A stretch of 64,000 nt of DNA from Methyloterricola oryzae. Its GTDB lineage: Bacteria > Pseudomonadota > Gammaproteobacteria > Methylococcales > Methylococcaceae. Each line of letters starts with the position of its first letter. The stretch's first letter is position 1. The position numbers and the translations under genes are program-made. Below the pieces are notes generated by a model. That model searched no databases. It was not told the origin of the DNA and saw only the letters and a list, made by a program, of their open reading frames with translations. Positions 8,614 to 15,952 of the stretch are shown piece by piece. The stretch lies in NCBI RefSeq assembly GCF_000934725.1, contig NZ_JYNS01000008.1, forward strand, positions 1 through 64,000, in the 5' to 3' direction.

Positions 8614-9183
8614 ATGGAGTTCAACCTGCCCACCTATCTGACCCTGACGAGGATCGTCCTCATCCCGGTCCTGGTGGCCCTTTTCTATCTACCCTGGCAC
8701 CTGGCGCACTTGGCGTGCGCCGCGGTCTTCGGCCTCGCCGGCCTCACCGACTGGCTGGACGGCTACCTGGCGCGCAAGATGAGCCAGACCACCCTGTTTG
8801 GCGCCTTCCTCGATCCGGTGGCCGACAAGCTCATGGTGGCAGTGACCCTGGTGCTGATCGTACAGGCCGACCCCAATCCCTGGGTGGCGATCGCTTCAGC
8901 CGTCATCATCGGCCGGGAGATCACCATCGCCTCCCTGCGCGAGTGGATGGCGGAAATCGGCCAGCGCAAGCGGGTGGAAGTGTCCTGGCTGGGTAAATGG
9001 AAGACCACGGCGCAGATGGTGGCCATAGTAATCCTGTTGCTGGGCATGGACGTCTGGCAGGACTCCCTGCGCCAGATTGGCCAGGCCTTGCTGGTCCTCT
9101 CTGCCGTGCTGACCCTGTGGTCCATGATCCAGTACCTCCAGGCCGCCCTGCCAGTTCTGACAAATCCCAGACGCGAGCCTTGA
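8614..9183 (+). CDS. pgsA: CDP-diacylglycerol-glycerol-3-phosphate 3-phosphatidyltransferase
   Basis: Integral inner-membrane enzyme that makes phosphatidylglycerophosphate, the committed step to phosphatidylglycerol and cardiolipin. The CDP-alcohol phosphotransferase signature is complete: Asp46, Asp49-Gly50, Ala53-Arg54, Gly63, Asp67 and Asp71. About five to six hydrophobic segments and the 189-residue length are normal for PgsA. It follows uvrC almost directly, and its stop codon overlaps the -35 box of the tRNA-Gly promoter. The order uvrC-pgsA-glyW-cysT is that of Escherichia coli and other gammaproteobacteria. Confidence 0.96.
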   Translation: MEFNLPTYLTLTRIVLIPVLVALFYLPWHLAHLACAAVFGLAGLTDWLDGYLARKMSQTTLFGAFLDPVADKLMVAVTLVLIVQADPNPWVAIASAVIIGREITIASLREWMAEIGQRKRVEVSWLGKWKTTAQMVAIVILLLGMDVWQDSLRQIGQALLVLSAVLTLWSMIQYLQAALPVLTNPRREP

Positions 9184-9207
9184 CACAAAAATCTGAGCCC
9201 TTATAAT
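9180..9207 (+). promoter_or_regulatory. Sigma-70 promoter of the tRNA-Gly gene
   Basis: Consensus TTGACA (9180-9185) and consensus TATAAT (9202-9207) are separated by 16 bases. The -10 ends 18 bases before the mature tRNA. The -35 overlaps the pgsA stop codon. This is the best sigma-70 match I noticed in the window, as expected for a stable RNA gene. Confidence 0.8.
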
Positions 9208-9225
9208 GCTCGTCATTGAAAGCAA

Positions 9226-9301
<76 letters not shown>

Positions 9302-9310
9302 AATTATTGA

Positions 9311-9339
9311 AAAGCCGCGAATTTTAACCGCGGCTTTTT
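9311..9339 (+). terminator. Rho-independent terminator after tRNA-Gly
   Basis: A perfect 9-bp stem (AAAGCCGCG / CGCGGCTTT) with a 9-base A/T-rich loop, ending in a T run. It starts 10 bases after tRNA-Gly and ends 18 bases before tRNA-Cys, so it may terminate or attenuate read-through between the two tRNAs. Confidence 0.7.
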
Positions 9340-9357
9340 ACTTTCAAGCTCACTCTC

Positions 9358-9431
9358 GGCTGAGTGGCAGAGTGGTCATGCAGCGGCCTGCAAAGCCGTG
9401 GACGCCGGTTCGATTCCGACCTCAGCCTCCA
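9358..9431 (+). tRNA. cysT: tRNA-Cys (GCA)
   Basis: Cloverleaf of 74 bases with encoded CCA. The acceptor stem GGCTGAG pairs with CTCAGCC, then discriminator T and CCA. The anticodon loop CTGCAAA gives GCA. The T-arm contains GGTTCGATTCC. Position after tRNA-Gly matches E. coli glyW-cysT; the tRNA-Leu that follows in E. coli is not found here. Confidence 0.96.
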
Positions 9432-9743
9432 ATCCCTCGTTTTTTTCAAAGTCTTCGCGCGCTTCGTTACGTGTAGCTCTCGTGGACGTGTTCGAGTACC
9501 GCTGATCATTACGGGCGGCCGGTCTTTGGCGCATACTTGCTAGGCCCATGGTAGCCATGGGTGTGTCTTCAATCGCCCGTTTCAACTGAGCGCGGCCGTT
9601 TTCTTCCTTCTCGCCCCCCTGATCGACCCATTTCGGCTCGAATCCACTTTATGTCGCGGCGATAAATCAGGAGAATATTAGCCGGTACTAAATGGTGTCC
9701 GCGTCGGGTAAGGCCGGGGTGGAGGATTTGAGGAAATCGGGAC
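9432..9743. other. Intergenic region tRNA-Cys / propeller gene
   Basis: No convincing gene. A run of seven T (about 9440-9446) follows tRNA-Cys without a clear stem. A perfect 7-3-7 inverted repeat CCCATGG-TAG-CCATGGG lies at 9545-9561. The last 80 bases are more A/T-rich and probably hold the promoter of the next gene, but no clear -35/-10 pair is visible. Confidence 0.5.
9545..9561. repeat. Perfect inverted repeat
   Basis: CCCATGG-TAG-CCATGGG, 7-bp arms and 3-base spacer, in the non-coding region about 190 bases before the propeller gene. It could be an operator; no function is known. Confidence 0.4.
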
Positions 9744-10790
9744 GTGAAAATGAATCATCGAACTGCCTGCTTTTGTTCTGTTTTGCTGGCGCTCCTGCTG
9801 GCGCAAGGGGTTGCCTACGGCATGCCCGGAATGTCCATGACCGGTGGAGCCGGCACGGAACCACCGCCGACGTCCCATCCCATGGGTGGCGGGCTGGAAT
9901 CCCCGGGATCGAATTTCGAGATCACCTACAGCACCGACGGCAAATCCGCCCTCTTCACGTCGACCCGCCCGGGCAGTATCGAGTCGGGCACGCCTTACAA
10001 TTTCGACGTCTGGATGTCCCAGAACGTGGATGGTGTCTGGCAACCGCCTGTCCCGCTAGGCCCTGGAATCGATCCCGCACTCGGGCCAAACATCAATACG
10101 CCCGCCTGGGAATTGGAGGCGAGCTTTTCCGATGACGGCAATCTCATCTACTTCACGCGCTACGAGGCAGGCAACCTTTCTACCGGCGATCTCTATGTAG
10201 TGGAGAAGCGCGATGGCGCCTGGCAGACGGCACGCAACTGGAACGAGGTGCCCGAGTTGCCGCCCCTCAATACCCGGACCGGCGAGGAACATTGTCCTAT
10301 CATCGCCTCCGACAGCCTGATCTATTTCAACTACCAGCAACCCGGCGTGACCCAGGACAGCGATATCTGGAAAGTGGAGAAGAAGGATGGCATCTGGCAG
10401 AAACCGCAGAGCCTGGGGCCCCGGATCAATTCGCCCTATCGCGATCACCTGCACTGGACCGGGCTTTCCAGGGACGGCAAGAGCATGATCGTCACCAGCA
10501 ACCGACCCGACCTGGGCTCGCGCGGCGGGCACGACGAATGGATCGCCTACCAGAATTTGAAGGGTGAATGGCAGGAGCCCTTGAACCTGGGGGATTCCAT
10601 CAATACCGCCGGTGAAGACATGTGCTGGACCTTTACCCCTGACGGCCAGCAATTCACCGGGGGTTGGGGACCACAGGGTAGTTTCGATTTCAGCCCGCGC
10701 TGGGTGAGCAAGCATGATATTCCCCTGCTGAAGCAATTCGAGCCGGTGGGCCCGCCGCCCAATCTGCTCCTCGCCAGCCGCGCGAGATAA
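9744..10790 (+). CDS. Secreted WD40-like (PD40) beta-propeller protein with Met-rich N-terminus
   Basis: A 348-residue predicted exported protein. The signal peptide (about residues 1-26, ending VAYG) is followed by a short Met/Gly/Pro region (MPGMSMTGG and HPMGGG), then repeated strands of the TolB/PD40 type: YSTDGKSALFTSTRPG, SFSDDGNLIYFTRY, GLSRDGKSMIVTSNRPD, TPDGQQFTGG, each followed by WQPP or WQEP-like segments. Such repeats build a beta-propeller used for binding; no catalytic motif is visible. The Met- and His-containing leader could bind copper, which is an inference from composition. The GTG at 9744 has AGGA 9 bases upstream; the ATG at 9750 is equally possible. It faces the nonahaem cytochrome gene. 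Confidence 0.72.
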   Translation: MKMNHRTACFCSVLLALLLAQGVAYGMPGMSMTGGAGTEPPPTSHPMGGGLESPGSNFEITYSTDGKSALFTSTRPGSIESGTPYNFDVWMSQNVDGVWQPPVPLGPGIDPALGPNINTPAWELEASFSDDGNLIYFTRYEAGNLSTGDLYVVEKRDGAWQTARNWNEVPELPPLNTRTGEEHCPIIASDSLIYFNYQQPGVTQDSDIWKVEKKDGIWQKPQSLGPRINSPYRDHLHWTGLSRDGKSMIVTSNRPDLGSRGGHDEWIAYQNLKGEWQEPLNLGDSINTAGEDMCWTFTPDGQQFTGGWGPQGSFDFSPRWVSKHDIPLLKQFEPVGPPPNLLLASRAR

Positions 10791-11184
10791 GCCAGCCGCA
10801 GCCCCGTTCGGATCGGTTTGCGCAGGCTGCGGCGGGGCTTCGCTATTTCGAGGTCAGAAACCGGGGTGGCGTCGATCCCGAGGCGATCACCCACGCCCTG
10901 GCGGAAGCGTTCAGAAAGTCTTTCGGTTCCGACCCCATGCAATATCCGATGCAGGCCATCCTGTTCGAGACGGTAAAGCGCTGACGCCAACGAAGCCCCG
11001 GTGCGCCTGGTTTGGTGACGGCCGCGCTCAGCCCCGGTAAAGCGTGCCTTGATCGGCTGGGCGCACTGCATGCTTGCGGGAAACTCAAAGCGGATATGGG
11101 AAGGCATGGCAAAGTGGGCATAGAAGACAGACTTTGCAGCCCAGTCCAAGACGGGGAAGCCGGGAACGCCCTTCCTGTCAGCCC
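10791..11184. other. Convergent intergenic region; possible gene remnant
   Basis: Space between two convergent genes. An inverted repeat CCGCAGCC (10796-10803) / GGCTGCGG (10825-10832) could act as a terminator but has no T run. On the plus strand bases 10799-10984 read open to a TGA as about 61 residues with protein-like composition (LRYFEVRNRGG, MQYPMQAILFETVKR) but without a start codon, which may be a decayed gene end. Nothing else is supported. Confidence 0.35.
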
Positions 11185-13119
11185 TCAATCATCCGTAGGG
11201 CCGTCATGGCAGGTGTAACAGCCAACCTGCTCACCCTTCTTGATGGTGCGCGTGCCCTTTTCCTCCACCGTGTAGCTGCGATCGGCCACCGCAACGGATA
11301 GTACACTGCCGCGGAAATCCTGGCCGTGGCAGGCGCTGCAGGCGGACAGATTGTGCTCGGCATAGTCCTCGTGCCCGCTCACCCAGCGCTGGTCGTCTAC
11401 CGGATGCATGCCGTGGGGACCGTCAAGCCCCATGGGCACGGCGTCTTTGCGGTGGCACGTGGTGCATTCCATAAGCGTGCCGGAATGACCTTGAACGTGC
11501 TTGGCGGCGACATTGTCATTGGGATTTTTCAGGTCATCCGTCGGCCAGATGGCATGGGTGCTGCCGTGACAGCCTTCGCAGGCGATTCCTCCATGCCCCT
11601 TGCTGTGCCGAAATAGCTTGCCGGTGTTCTCGGCGAAAATTGGGTTCAACGCACTGCGCGGCGTGGCGGCCGTATCTACCGGGTCATAGGCCAGATAGCG
11701 GCGAATGCCGTCCGCAGCCAGTTGGCCTGCGGCATGCTGATTGGCATCCCCCGTGTGGCAGGATTCGCAGCGTGGCTCGTCAACCCAGGGACGGCGCAAA
11801 CCACCCTCGCCGCCGCCTGTTTTCAATGCCTCGGTGCCGCCCACCGCCTGCATGTCGCCATGACAGTTCTGGCAAGTGACTGTTGCGGTCATGGCGCCGC
11901 GCAGACACTCGGTGCTTCGCCCCGGATGGCATTCATAACACGATTGCTGGGCAGCCTCCACGACCGGCTGTCCGGGGAGATCCGGCTCATCCTTGGCGCC
12001 CTGCATCTTGCCCGCGTGATAGGCATGCATCGCTTTGGACATACTGGGGTGAGCCTGCTGCGTGGGATTCGGTCCCGCGCCAGCCAGATCCAGGGCCGGA
12101 GAATAGTGGCAAGCGGCGCACAGCACCGGCTTGTCCGCCTCCAGATGTGTCCCTTCCTTGGCGTCATGCAGTTTGAGGACATTCAAGCGCGCTGAGTTCT
12201 CGGGATCACTCCCGGCCGAAGCCCACTCTATGGACGGGTCGTCAGCCGCTGCCGCCCCTTGGGAGTGACAGGTTCGGCAGGTCGTTTCCTCCGACACCGG
12301 CAATACCGCATCGACCGAGGCAACTGCCGCGCCCCCTGATTTGTCATAGGCGGTGACGCGCATCAGGGGATATCGGTTCTTGAAGCCCCCGTCATCGACG
12401 GGCAGGATGGGTACGCCTTCCGCGGAAAACAGATCAAGACCGCTGTTCCAGCCAAATACGGGCGGCGCATCGGCGGGCGCGTCGGCGGGCATGTAGAGCC
12501 CCTTTAAACCCTGGCCGGGCAGCAGATCGGCACCGTAAAGCGATTTGGCGTATTCCCAGAAATCCGTTTTCCCGAGGCTGGTGGAGTTGATGGAGCCGGA
12601 GGCATCGGAAACCGCTGAGTAGCGCAGGCTGACTTGTGATTCGTCAAGCAATCTGGGGCGACCATCGGCGTCCTGAGCCAGTACTTGGGCATTCACGACA
12701 TTGTAGGGCGGGAGAATGGAGAACACCTTGAACGATTCATCCACGCAATGCATGCCCAGGTCGTTGTTTGCGATGACCTTGGCCCCGCTGAAGGTGCTCG
12801 CCTCCGAATAGGCGAAAATGCGGGGCTTGCTTAAGCCGTACCGGCGACTCTTTATCCTGAGCTTCACCGAACCCTTGCCCTTGGGCACCGTCGCGTCGAT
12901 GCGGGTATCCGACCAATTCTGGACCTTGGCCTGCCGGCTGCCGAAAAGTAGCCTGCCCTTGCGGCCGAAGTGACTGCCTGTTACGGTAATTCCGACGCCG
13001 CTCGCCCCGCCCTCCGGGGAGATCGCATCAATGACAGGCTTTACTCGCGCGGCCTCGGCGCACCCTGCATAGCCGAGTGTAATGGTAAGGGACAACACCA
13101 GAATGTGCCGTAAAGTCAT
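11185..13119 (-). CDS. Nonahaem c-type cytochrome with N-terminal IPT/TIG-like domain
   Basis: Exported multihaem cytochrome of 644 residues. A signal peptide ends near residue 23 (CAEAA). Residues about 28-105 (PVIDAISPEGGASG, GITVTGSHFG) look like an IPT/TIG immunoglobulin-like domain. A domain without haems follows, with LGMHCVDESF. Nine CxxCH motifs then occupy about residues 285-640: CRTCH, CAACH, CYECH, CQNCH, CESCH, CEGCH, CTTCH, CSACH, CYTCH. Additional His residues could be distal ligands. Suggested role: periplasmic or surface electron transfer. Start at 13119 chosen because GAGG lies 8 bases upstream; a TTG at 13137 lacks a ribosome site. Methylococcus is known for copper-regulated surface multihaem cytochromes; membership of that group is untested. 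Confidence 0.82.
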   Translation of the reverse strand: MTLRHILVLSLTITLGYAGCAEAARVKPVIDAISPEGGASGVGITVTGSHFGRKGRLLFGSRQAKVQNWSDTRIDATVPKGKGSVKLRIKSRRYGLSKPRIFAYSEASTFSGAKVIANNDLGMHCVDESFKVFSILPPYNVVNAQVLAQDADGRPRLLDESQVSLRYSAVSDASGSINSTSLGKTDFWEYAKSLYGADLLPGQGLKGLYMPADAPADAPPVFGWNSGLDLFSAEGVPILPVDDGGFKNRYPLMRVTAYDKSGGAAVASVDAVLPVSEETTCRTCHSQGAAAADDPSIEWASAGSDPENSARLNVLKLHDAKEGTHLEADKPVLCAACHYSPALDLAGAGPNPTQQAHPSMSKAMHAYHAGKMQGAKDEPDLPGQPVVEAAQQSCYECHPGRSTECLRGAMTATVTCQNCHGDMQAVGGTEALKTGGGEGGLRRPWVDEPRCESCHTGDANQHAAGQLAADGIRRYLAYDPVDTAATPRSALNPIFAENTGKLFRHSKGHGGIACEGCHGSTHAIWPTDDLKNPNDNVAAKHVQGHSGTLMECTTCHRKDAVPMGLDGPHGMHPVDDQRWVSGHEDYAEHNLSACSACHGQDFRGSVLSVAVADRSYTVEEKGTRTIKKGEQVGCYTCHDGPTDD

Positions 13120-13504
13120 TAGGGGAACCTCAAACAATGGCGTCAGCGAACCAAGAGACCGCTAATAAATATTAGCATACCCTAACATGCTGTTATAACC
13201 GGAGTTCGTATCACTGAAAGCACATTGCGAGGAACGAGGTGCATGCAGCCCAGCCAAAAGCGACCGGAACACTGAATTGGGATCAGACAGCCCTCTGATC
13301 GAGAGAAGTCCGCCATTTGCAGCGGCCAAGCGTGCCCCAGGTAGGCAGGGGACTCACCGTTGCGCTTTGAGCCTGAAGCAGATCGCTACCCGGCGAACCA
13401 TGCGAGGCCCGCGCAGGCGTATCGGCGGGCCAGGGATGTTGGTGAGCAGGTACGATGCCAACCATGTGGACAACTGGCGCGACTCTACCCCCATCGGCGC
13501 TTGC
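13120..13504. other. Intergenic region fliK / nonahaem cytochrome
   Basis: 385 bases without a convincing gene. It should hold the end of the fliK transcript and the promoter of the cytochrome gene. The part nearest the cytochrome (13155-13200) is A/T-rich and contains a perfect palindrome, described separately. I looked for a cyclic-di-GMP or other riboswitch core and saw none. Confidence 0.5.
13161..13176. repeat. Perfect palindrome GCTAATA-AA-TATTAGC upstream of the nonahaem cytochrome
   Basis: 7-2-7 perfect inverted repeat, 42-57 bases before the cytochrome start, in an A/T-rich patch that looks like the promoter core. A closely similar element lies upstream of fliK (15272-15288). Candidate regulator binding site. 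Confidence 0.4.
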
Positions 13505-15259
13505 TTATGCGTACAGGTTCAGCAGACCACGGCCGGACTGGTGAACCGCGGCCGTTTCACCCTCGATCTGCCCCGGTTCATCCACGCCGCCTCCAAGCGG
13601 CTGGCCGGAGCCGTGCCCGGACGACTGTGACTGCTGATCGTAAGCCTGCTGCGCGCCCCGAAAGTCGCGCGGGTCCTGGAAAGACTGCTGTGCGACGCTG
13701 ACATCAGCCAGATTGAGCTGCTGCGCGCCCAACATTTCCCGCAGTTTCGGAATCGCTGCCTCGATCGCATCGCGCACCGCCGCATGATGGGCGACGAACT
13801 GGACGCTGGCCTGATCCTGGCTCAGGTTGATGCGAACCTCCACTGGTCCCAGGTGCTGAGGATTCAGTTGCAACTCCGCGGACTGAATGCCCTTTCCCGT
13901 CATCCACACCACGCGCTCGCCGAAATCATCCGACCAGTCCGGCCGGCCAAAGGGTGTGCTCATGGCGGGAACTCCTGTTTGCGGGGGCTGAACGCCGCTG
14001 CGCATATCCTGCGGAAGCGCCTGCGCCACGCGTCCCAGATCGAAACCTTCCGGCAGGACGTCTGCCATCCGCGTTCCCTGCGATGTGGAAGTCAACGGTT
14101 GAGCCAAGGGCGCCGCCTCGCCGGTTTCGGCCTTGCCGACCTTGGCAGCCACCAGCTGCAGCAATTCCGGTGTCAAGGCCATGTCGTCCAGGCTGGAGCC
14201 GAGCGCGTCCTTGAACGGGACGCTAGCCGCGGCATTGGGCGCCGCGCTTGGCGGGGCCTCGCCCTTGATTGCCGAAGCGACCGCGGTCGCAAACGGGGCG
14301 GCGGGCACCGGTATCACGGCGGCGGTCACTGCGGGGTTAACCGGCGTGGAAGTGGCTACCGGAGCTGCCGGCCCCGGCTCCGCCCACGCCTCAGACGTTG
14401 GTTCTACCTGCATGGATTCATTAGAGGCTTGCGCCGGTGGGGACGGAACGGCGCCGACGGCAGGAACCGACCGGGTCGCGCCAGATTCCACCGAACCCGC
14501 GTTGAGAGCAGCTTGCACGGGGGGGGAACTGGCGGCCGTCCCCTGGGTTGAGGCTGGGAACGGGGCGGCGGCGACCGGAGCAGGCGCCGGAGCGGGCTGG
14601 TCCATAGCCGGCGCAGGCAGCTGTGTCGCCGCCACTGCGGCCTGAGGAAGCGCCAACTCGGGGACGCCACTCTCGATTCGCGTGTCTGAATCCTCGGACG
14701 GTATCGGCAGATTCTGGCGGGATACGGCCGATGCCGAGGTCTGCGCGCTACCCGTTGCAGTCAACAGAGTTTGCGGCGTTGACTGCGCTATGCTTGTCCC
14801 TTCTGTAGCTGACGCTGTGGCCTCCGGCGTCGCCGGTGCCGGCGAAGCAGTCCTCCCCAGCAACTGGTTTACCAGTTGCTCCAGTTGGGCCGTGGTGAGC
14901 GGCAAGGCATCGCCCTCGCCTGCCAGCGGCACCGGCAAGAGATTGCCGTCCGCCTCGCTGTCACCGCCGCCTTCGGCCGTCTTGGAAACCGCCGCCTGCC
15001 CCGCCAGGACCTTGATCTGCTCGATAAAGGCGGTGAAGTCCTCCATGGGCAGCGGCACTGCCGCACCCTCTGCAGCTACCGGCGCCGAAGCCTCGGCAGT
15101 CACGACATCTGGCGACAATCCTTTGATTTTATTAACGAGCGCGTTGAGAAACGCATCTGACCCTTCTCCCGCTGTGGCCGGAGTGGCCGCCACGCCCGCA
15201 ACGCCGAGGCTGAAGCCGGCGCTAGCCGGCTGCATGGAAAGCAATGATTCGGTACTCAT
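13505..15259 (-). CDS. fliK: Flagellar hook-length control protein
   Basis: Secreted molecular ruler that sets hook length and switches the export apparatus from hook to filament substrates. The 584 residues consist of a long Ala/Pro/Ser/Thr-rich N-terminal and central region, typical of FliK, and a conserved C-terminal domain (about 465-545) with ERVVWMTGKGIQSAELQLNP, LGPVEVRINL and HHAAVRDAIEAAIPKLREML. ATG at 15259 has GGAGG at ideal spacing; an in-frame ATG 7 codons upstream is poorer. It follows fliJ after 140 bases and has its own sigma-54 promoter match, so it can be expressed apart from fliEFGHIJ. Confidence 0.93.
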   Translation of the reverse strand: MSTESLLSMQPASAGFSLGVAGVAATPATAGEGSDAFLNALVNKIKGLSPDVVTAEASAPVAAEGAAVPLPMEDFTAFIEQIKVLAGQAAVSKTAEGGGDSEADGNLLPVPLAGEGDALPLTTAQLEQLVNQLLGRTASPAPATPEATASATEGTSIAQSTPQTLLTATGSAQTSASAVSRQNLPIPSEDSDTRIESGVPELALPQAAVAATQLPAPAMDQPAPAPAPVAAAPFPASTQGTAASSPPVQAALNAGSVESGATRSVPAVGAVPSPPAQASNESMQVEPTSEAWAEPGPAAPVATSTPVNPAVTAAVIPVPAAPFATAVASAIKGEAPPSAAPNAAASVPFKDALGSSLDDMALTPELLQLVAAKVGKAETGEAAPLAQPLTSTSQGTRMADVLPEGFDLGRVAQALPQDMRSGVQPPQTGVPAMSTPFGRPDWSDDFGERVVWMTGKGIQSAELQLNPQHLGPVEVRINLSQDQASVQFVAHHAAVRDAIEAAIPKLREMLGAQQLNLADVSVAQQSFQDPRDFRGAQQAYDQQSQSSGHGSGQPLGGGVDEPGQIEGETAAVHQSGRGLLNLYA

Positions 15260-15271
15260 GATTTTTCCTCC

Positions 15272-15288
15272 GCTAATCATGTATTAGC
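15272..15288. repeat. Inverted repeat GCTAAT-N5-ATTAGC at the fliK transcription start region
   Basis: 6-5-6 inverted repeat between the -12 element and the ribosome-binding site of fliK. It resembles the palindrome at 13161-13176 before the nonahaem cytochrome. Confidence 0.35.
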
Positions 15289-15301
15289 AGGATCGATGCC
15301 A
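15286..15301 (-). promoter_or_regulatory. Sigma-54 promoter match before fliK
   Basis: On the minus strand TGGCATCGATCCTGCT has GG-N10-GC spacing and agrees with TGGCAC-N5-TTGCT in most conserved positions. The -12 GC lies 28 bases upstream of the fliK ATG. A class-III flagellar promoter driven by FlrC would fit. Confidence 0.6.
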
Positions 15302-15398
15302 TGTTCTAGGCGAACCCGCGGGAGGCGTGCAGACTAGACGCAGCTACCCGCAGCAGCGGCATGGGATAGTGCGAGCGGGCCGTGCGAGTGGATCGGGA

Positions 15399-15860
15399 TC
15401 AGATGAAGACCGTCAAAAGCGACTTCAGCCCGGCGCCCCGGCGCGACGCCCGGTCGTCCTGCTCCGCTTGCTCCCGCTTCTGTTCCTTGCGCGATTGTTC
15501 GGCCTGGAGCTTATCCAGCACTTTATGCATGCCCAGAGTATGACCGTGCGCCGTCTCCCAGGCCAGTCGAGCCGCCTCCAGCTCGGTCTCGGCCGTGGCC
15601 ACGGTCTTTTCCTGCTCGGCGATGGCCACGTTGATCTTGGCCAGGAAGGCCCGGTATTCATGCAATTGACGCATGCCAATGCCCTTGGTACCGGACTGGT
15701 TGAACAGCGCCGAATAGTTCTCCCTGAAAGACCGCAGGCTGTTCAGGGCCTTGCGCGCTTCTTCGAGCTTCTGCTGCTTCATGCCATAAGCCTGAACCGC
15801 CTGCTTTTCCTTGGTTTCCGCCAATTCCACAATGGGTGCGATACGCTTGATCCGGTTCAT
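15399..15860 (-). CDS. fliJ: Flagellar export chaperone/coupling protein FliJ
   Basis: Small, highly charged, alpha-helical coiled-coil protein that links the FliI ATPase ring to the FlhA export gate. About 153 residues, Glu/Lys/Gln-rich throughout (VELAETKEKQAVQAYG, AEQEKTVATAETELEAA), as expected. The start at 15860 (MNRIKR) has GAGAG 9 bases upstream; the ATG at 15869 would leave no spacing. It follows fliI after about 90 bases and ends the fliEFGHIJ run. Recognition is by position, length and coiled-coil composition as well as weak sequence pattern. Confidence 0.88.
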   Translation of the reverse strand: MNRIKRIAPIVELAETKEKQAVQAYGMKQQKLEEARKALNSLRSFRENYSALFNQSGTKGIGMRQLHEYRAFLAKINVAIAEQEKTVATAETELEAARLAWETAHGHTLGMHKVLDKLQAEQSRKEQKREQAEQDDRASRRGAGLKSLLTVFI

Positions 15861-15952
15861 GGTAGCCATCTCTCAGTGTCGTCTGTGCAATGTTATTCTG
15901 ACGCCCTGGCTCAGAATCAAAGCGCCACGGCGTCTCCGCCAACCGGCAAAGC

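Noticed and set aside
9432-9743. tRNA-Leu after tRNA-Cys as in E. coli
   Set aside because: No cloverleaf or acceptor stem with T-arm was found in this stretch.
13120-13504. Cyclic-di-GMP riboswitch upstream of the nonahaem cytochrome
   Set aside because: I looked for the conserved core bases of the class I aptamer on both strands and did not find them.
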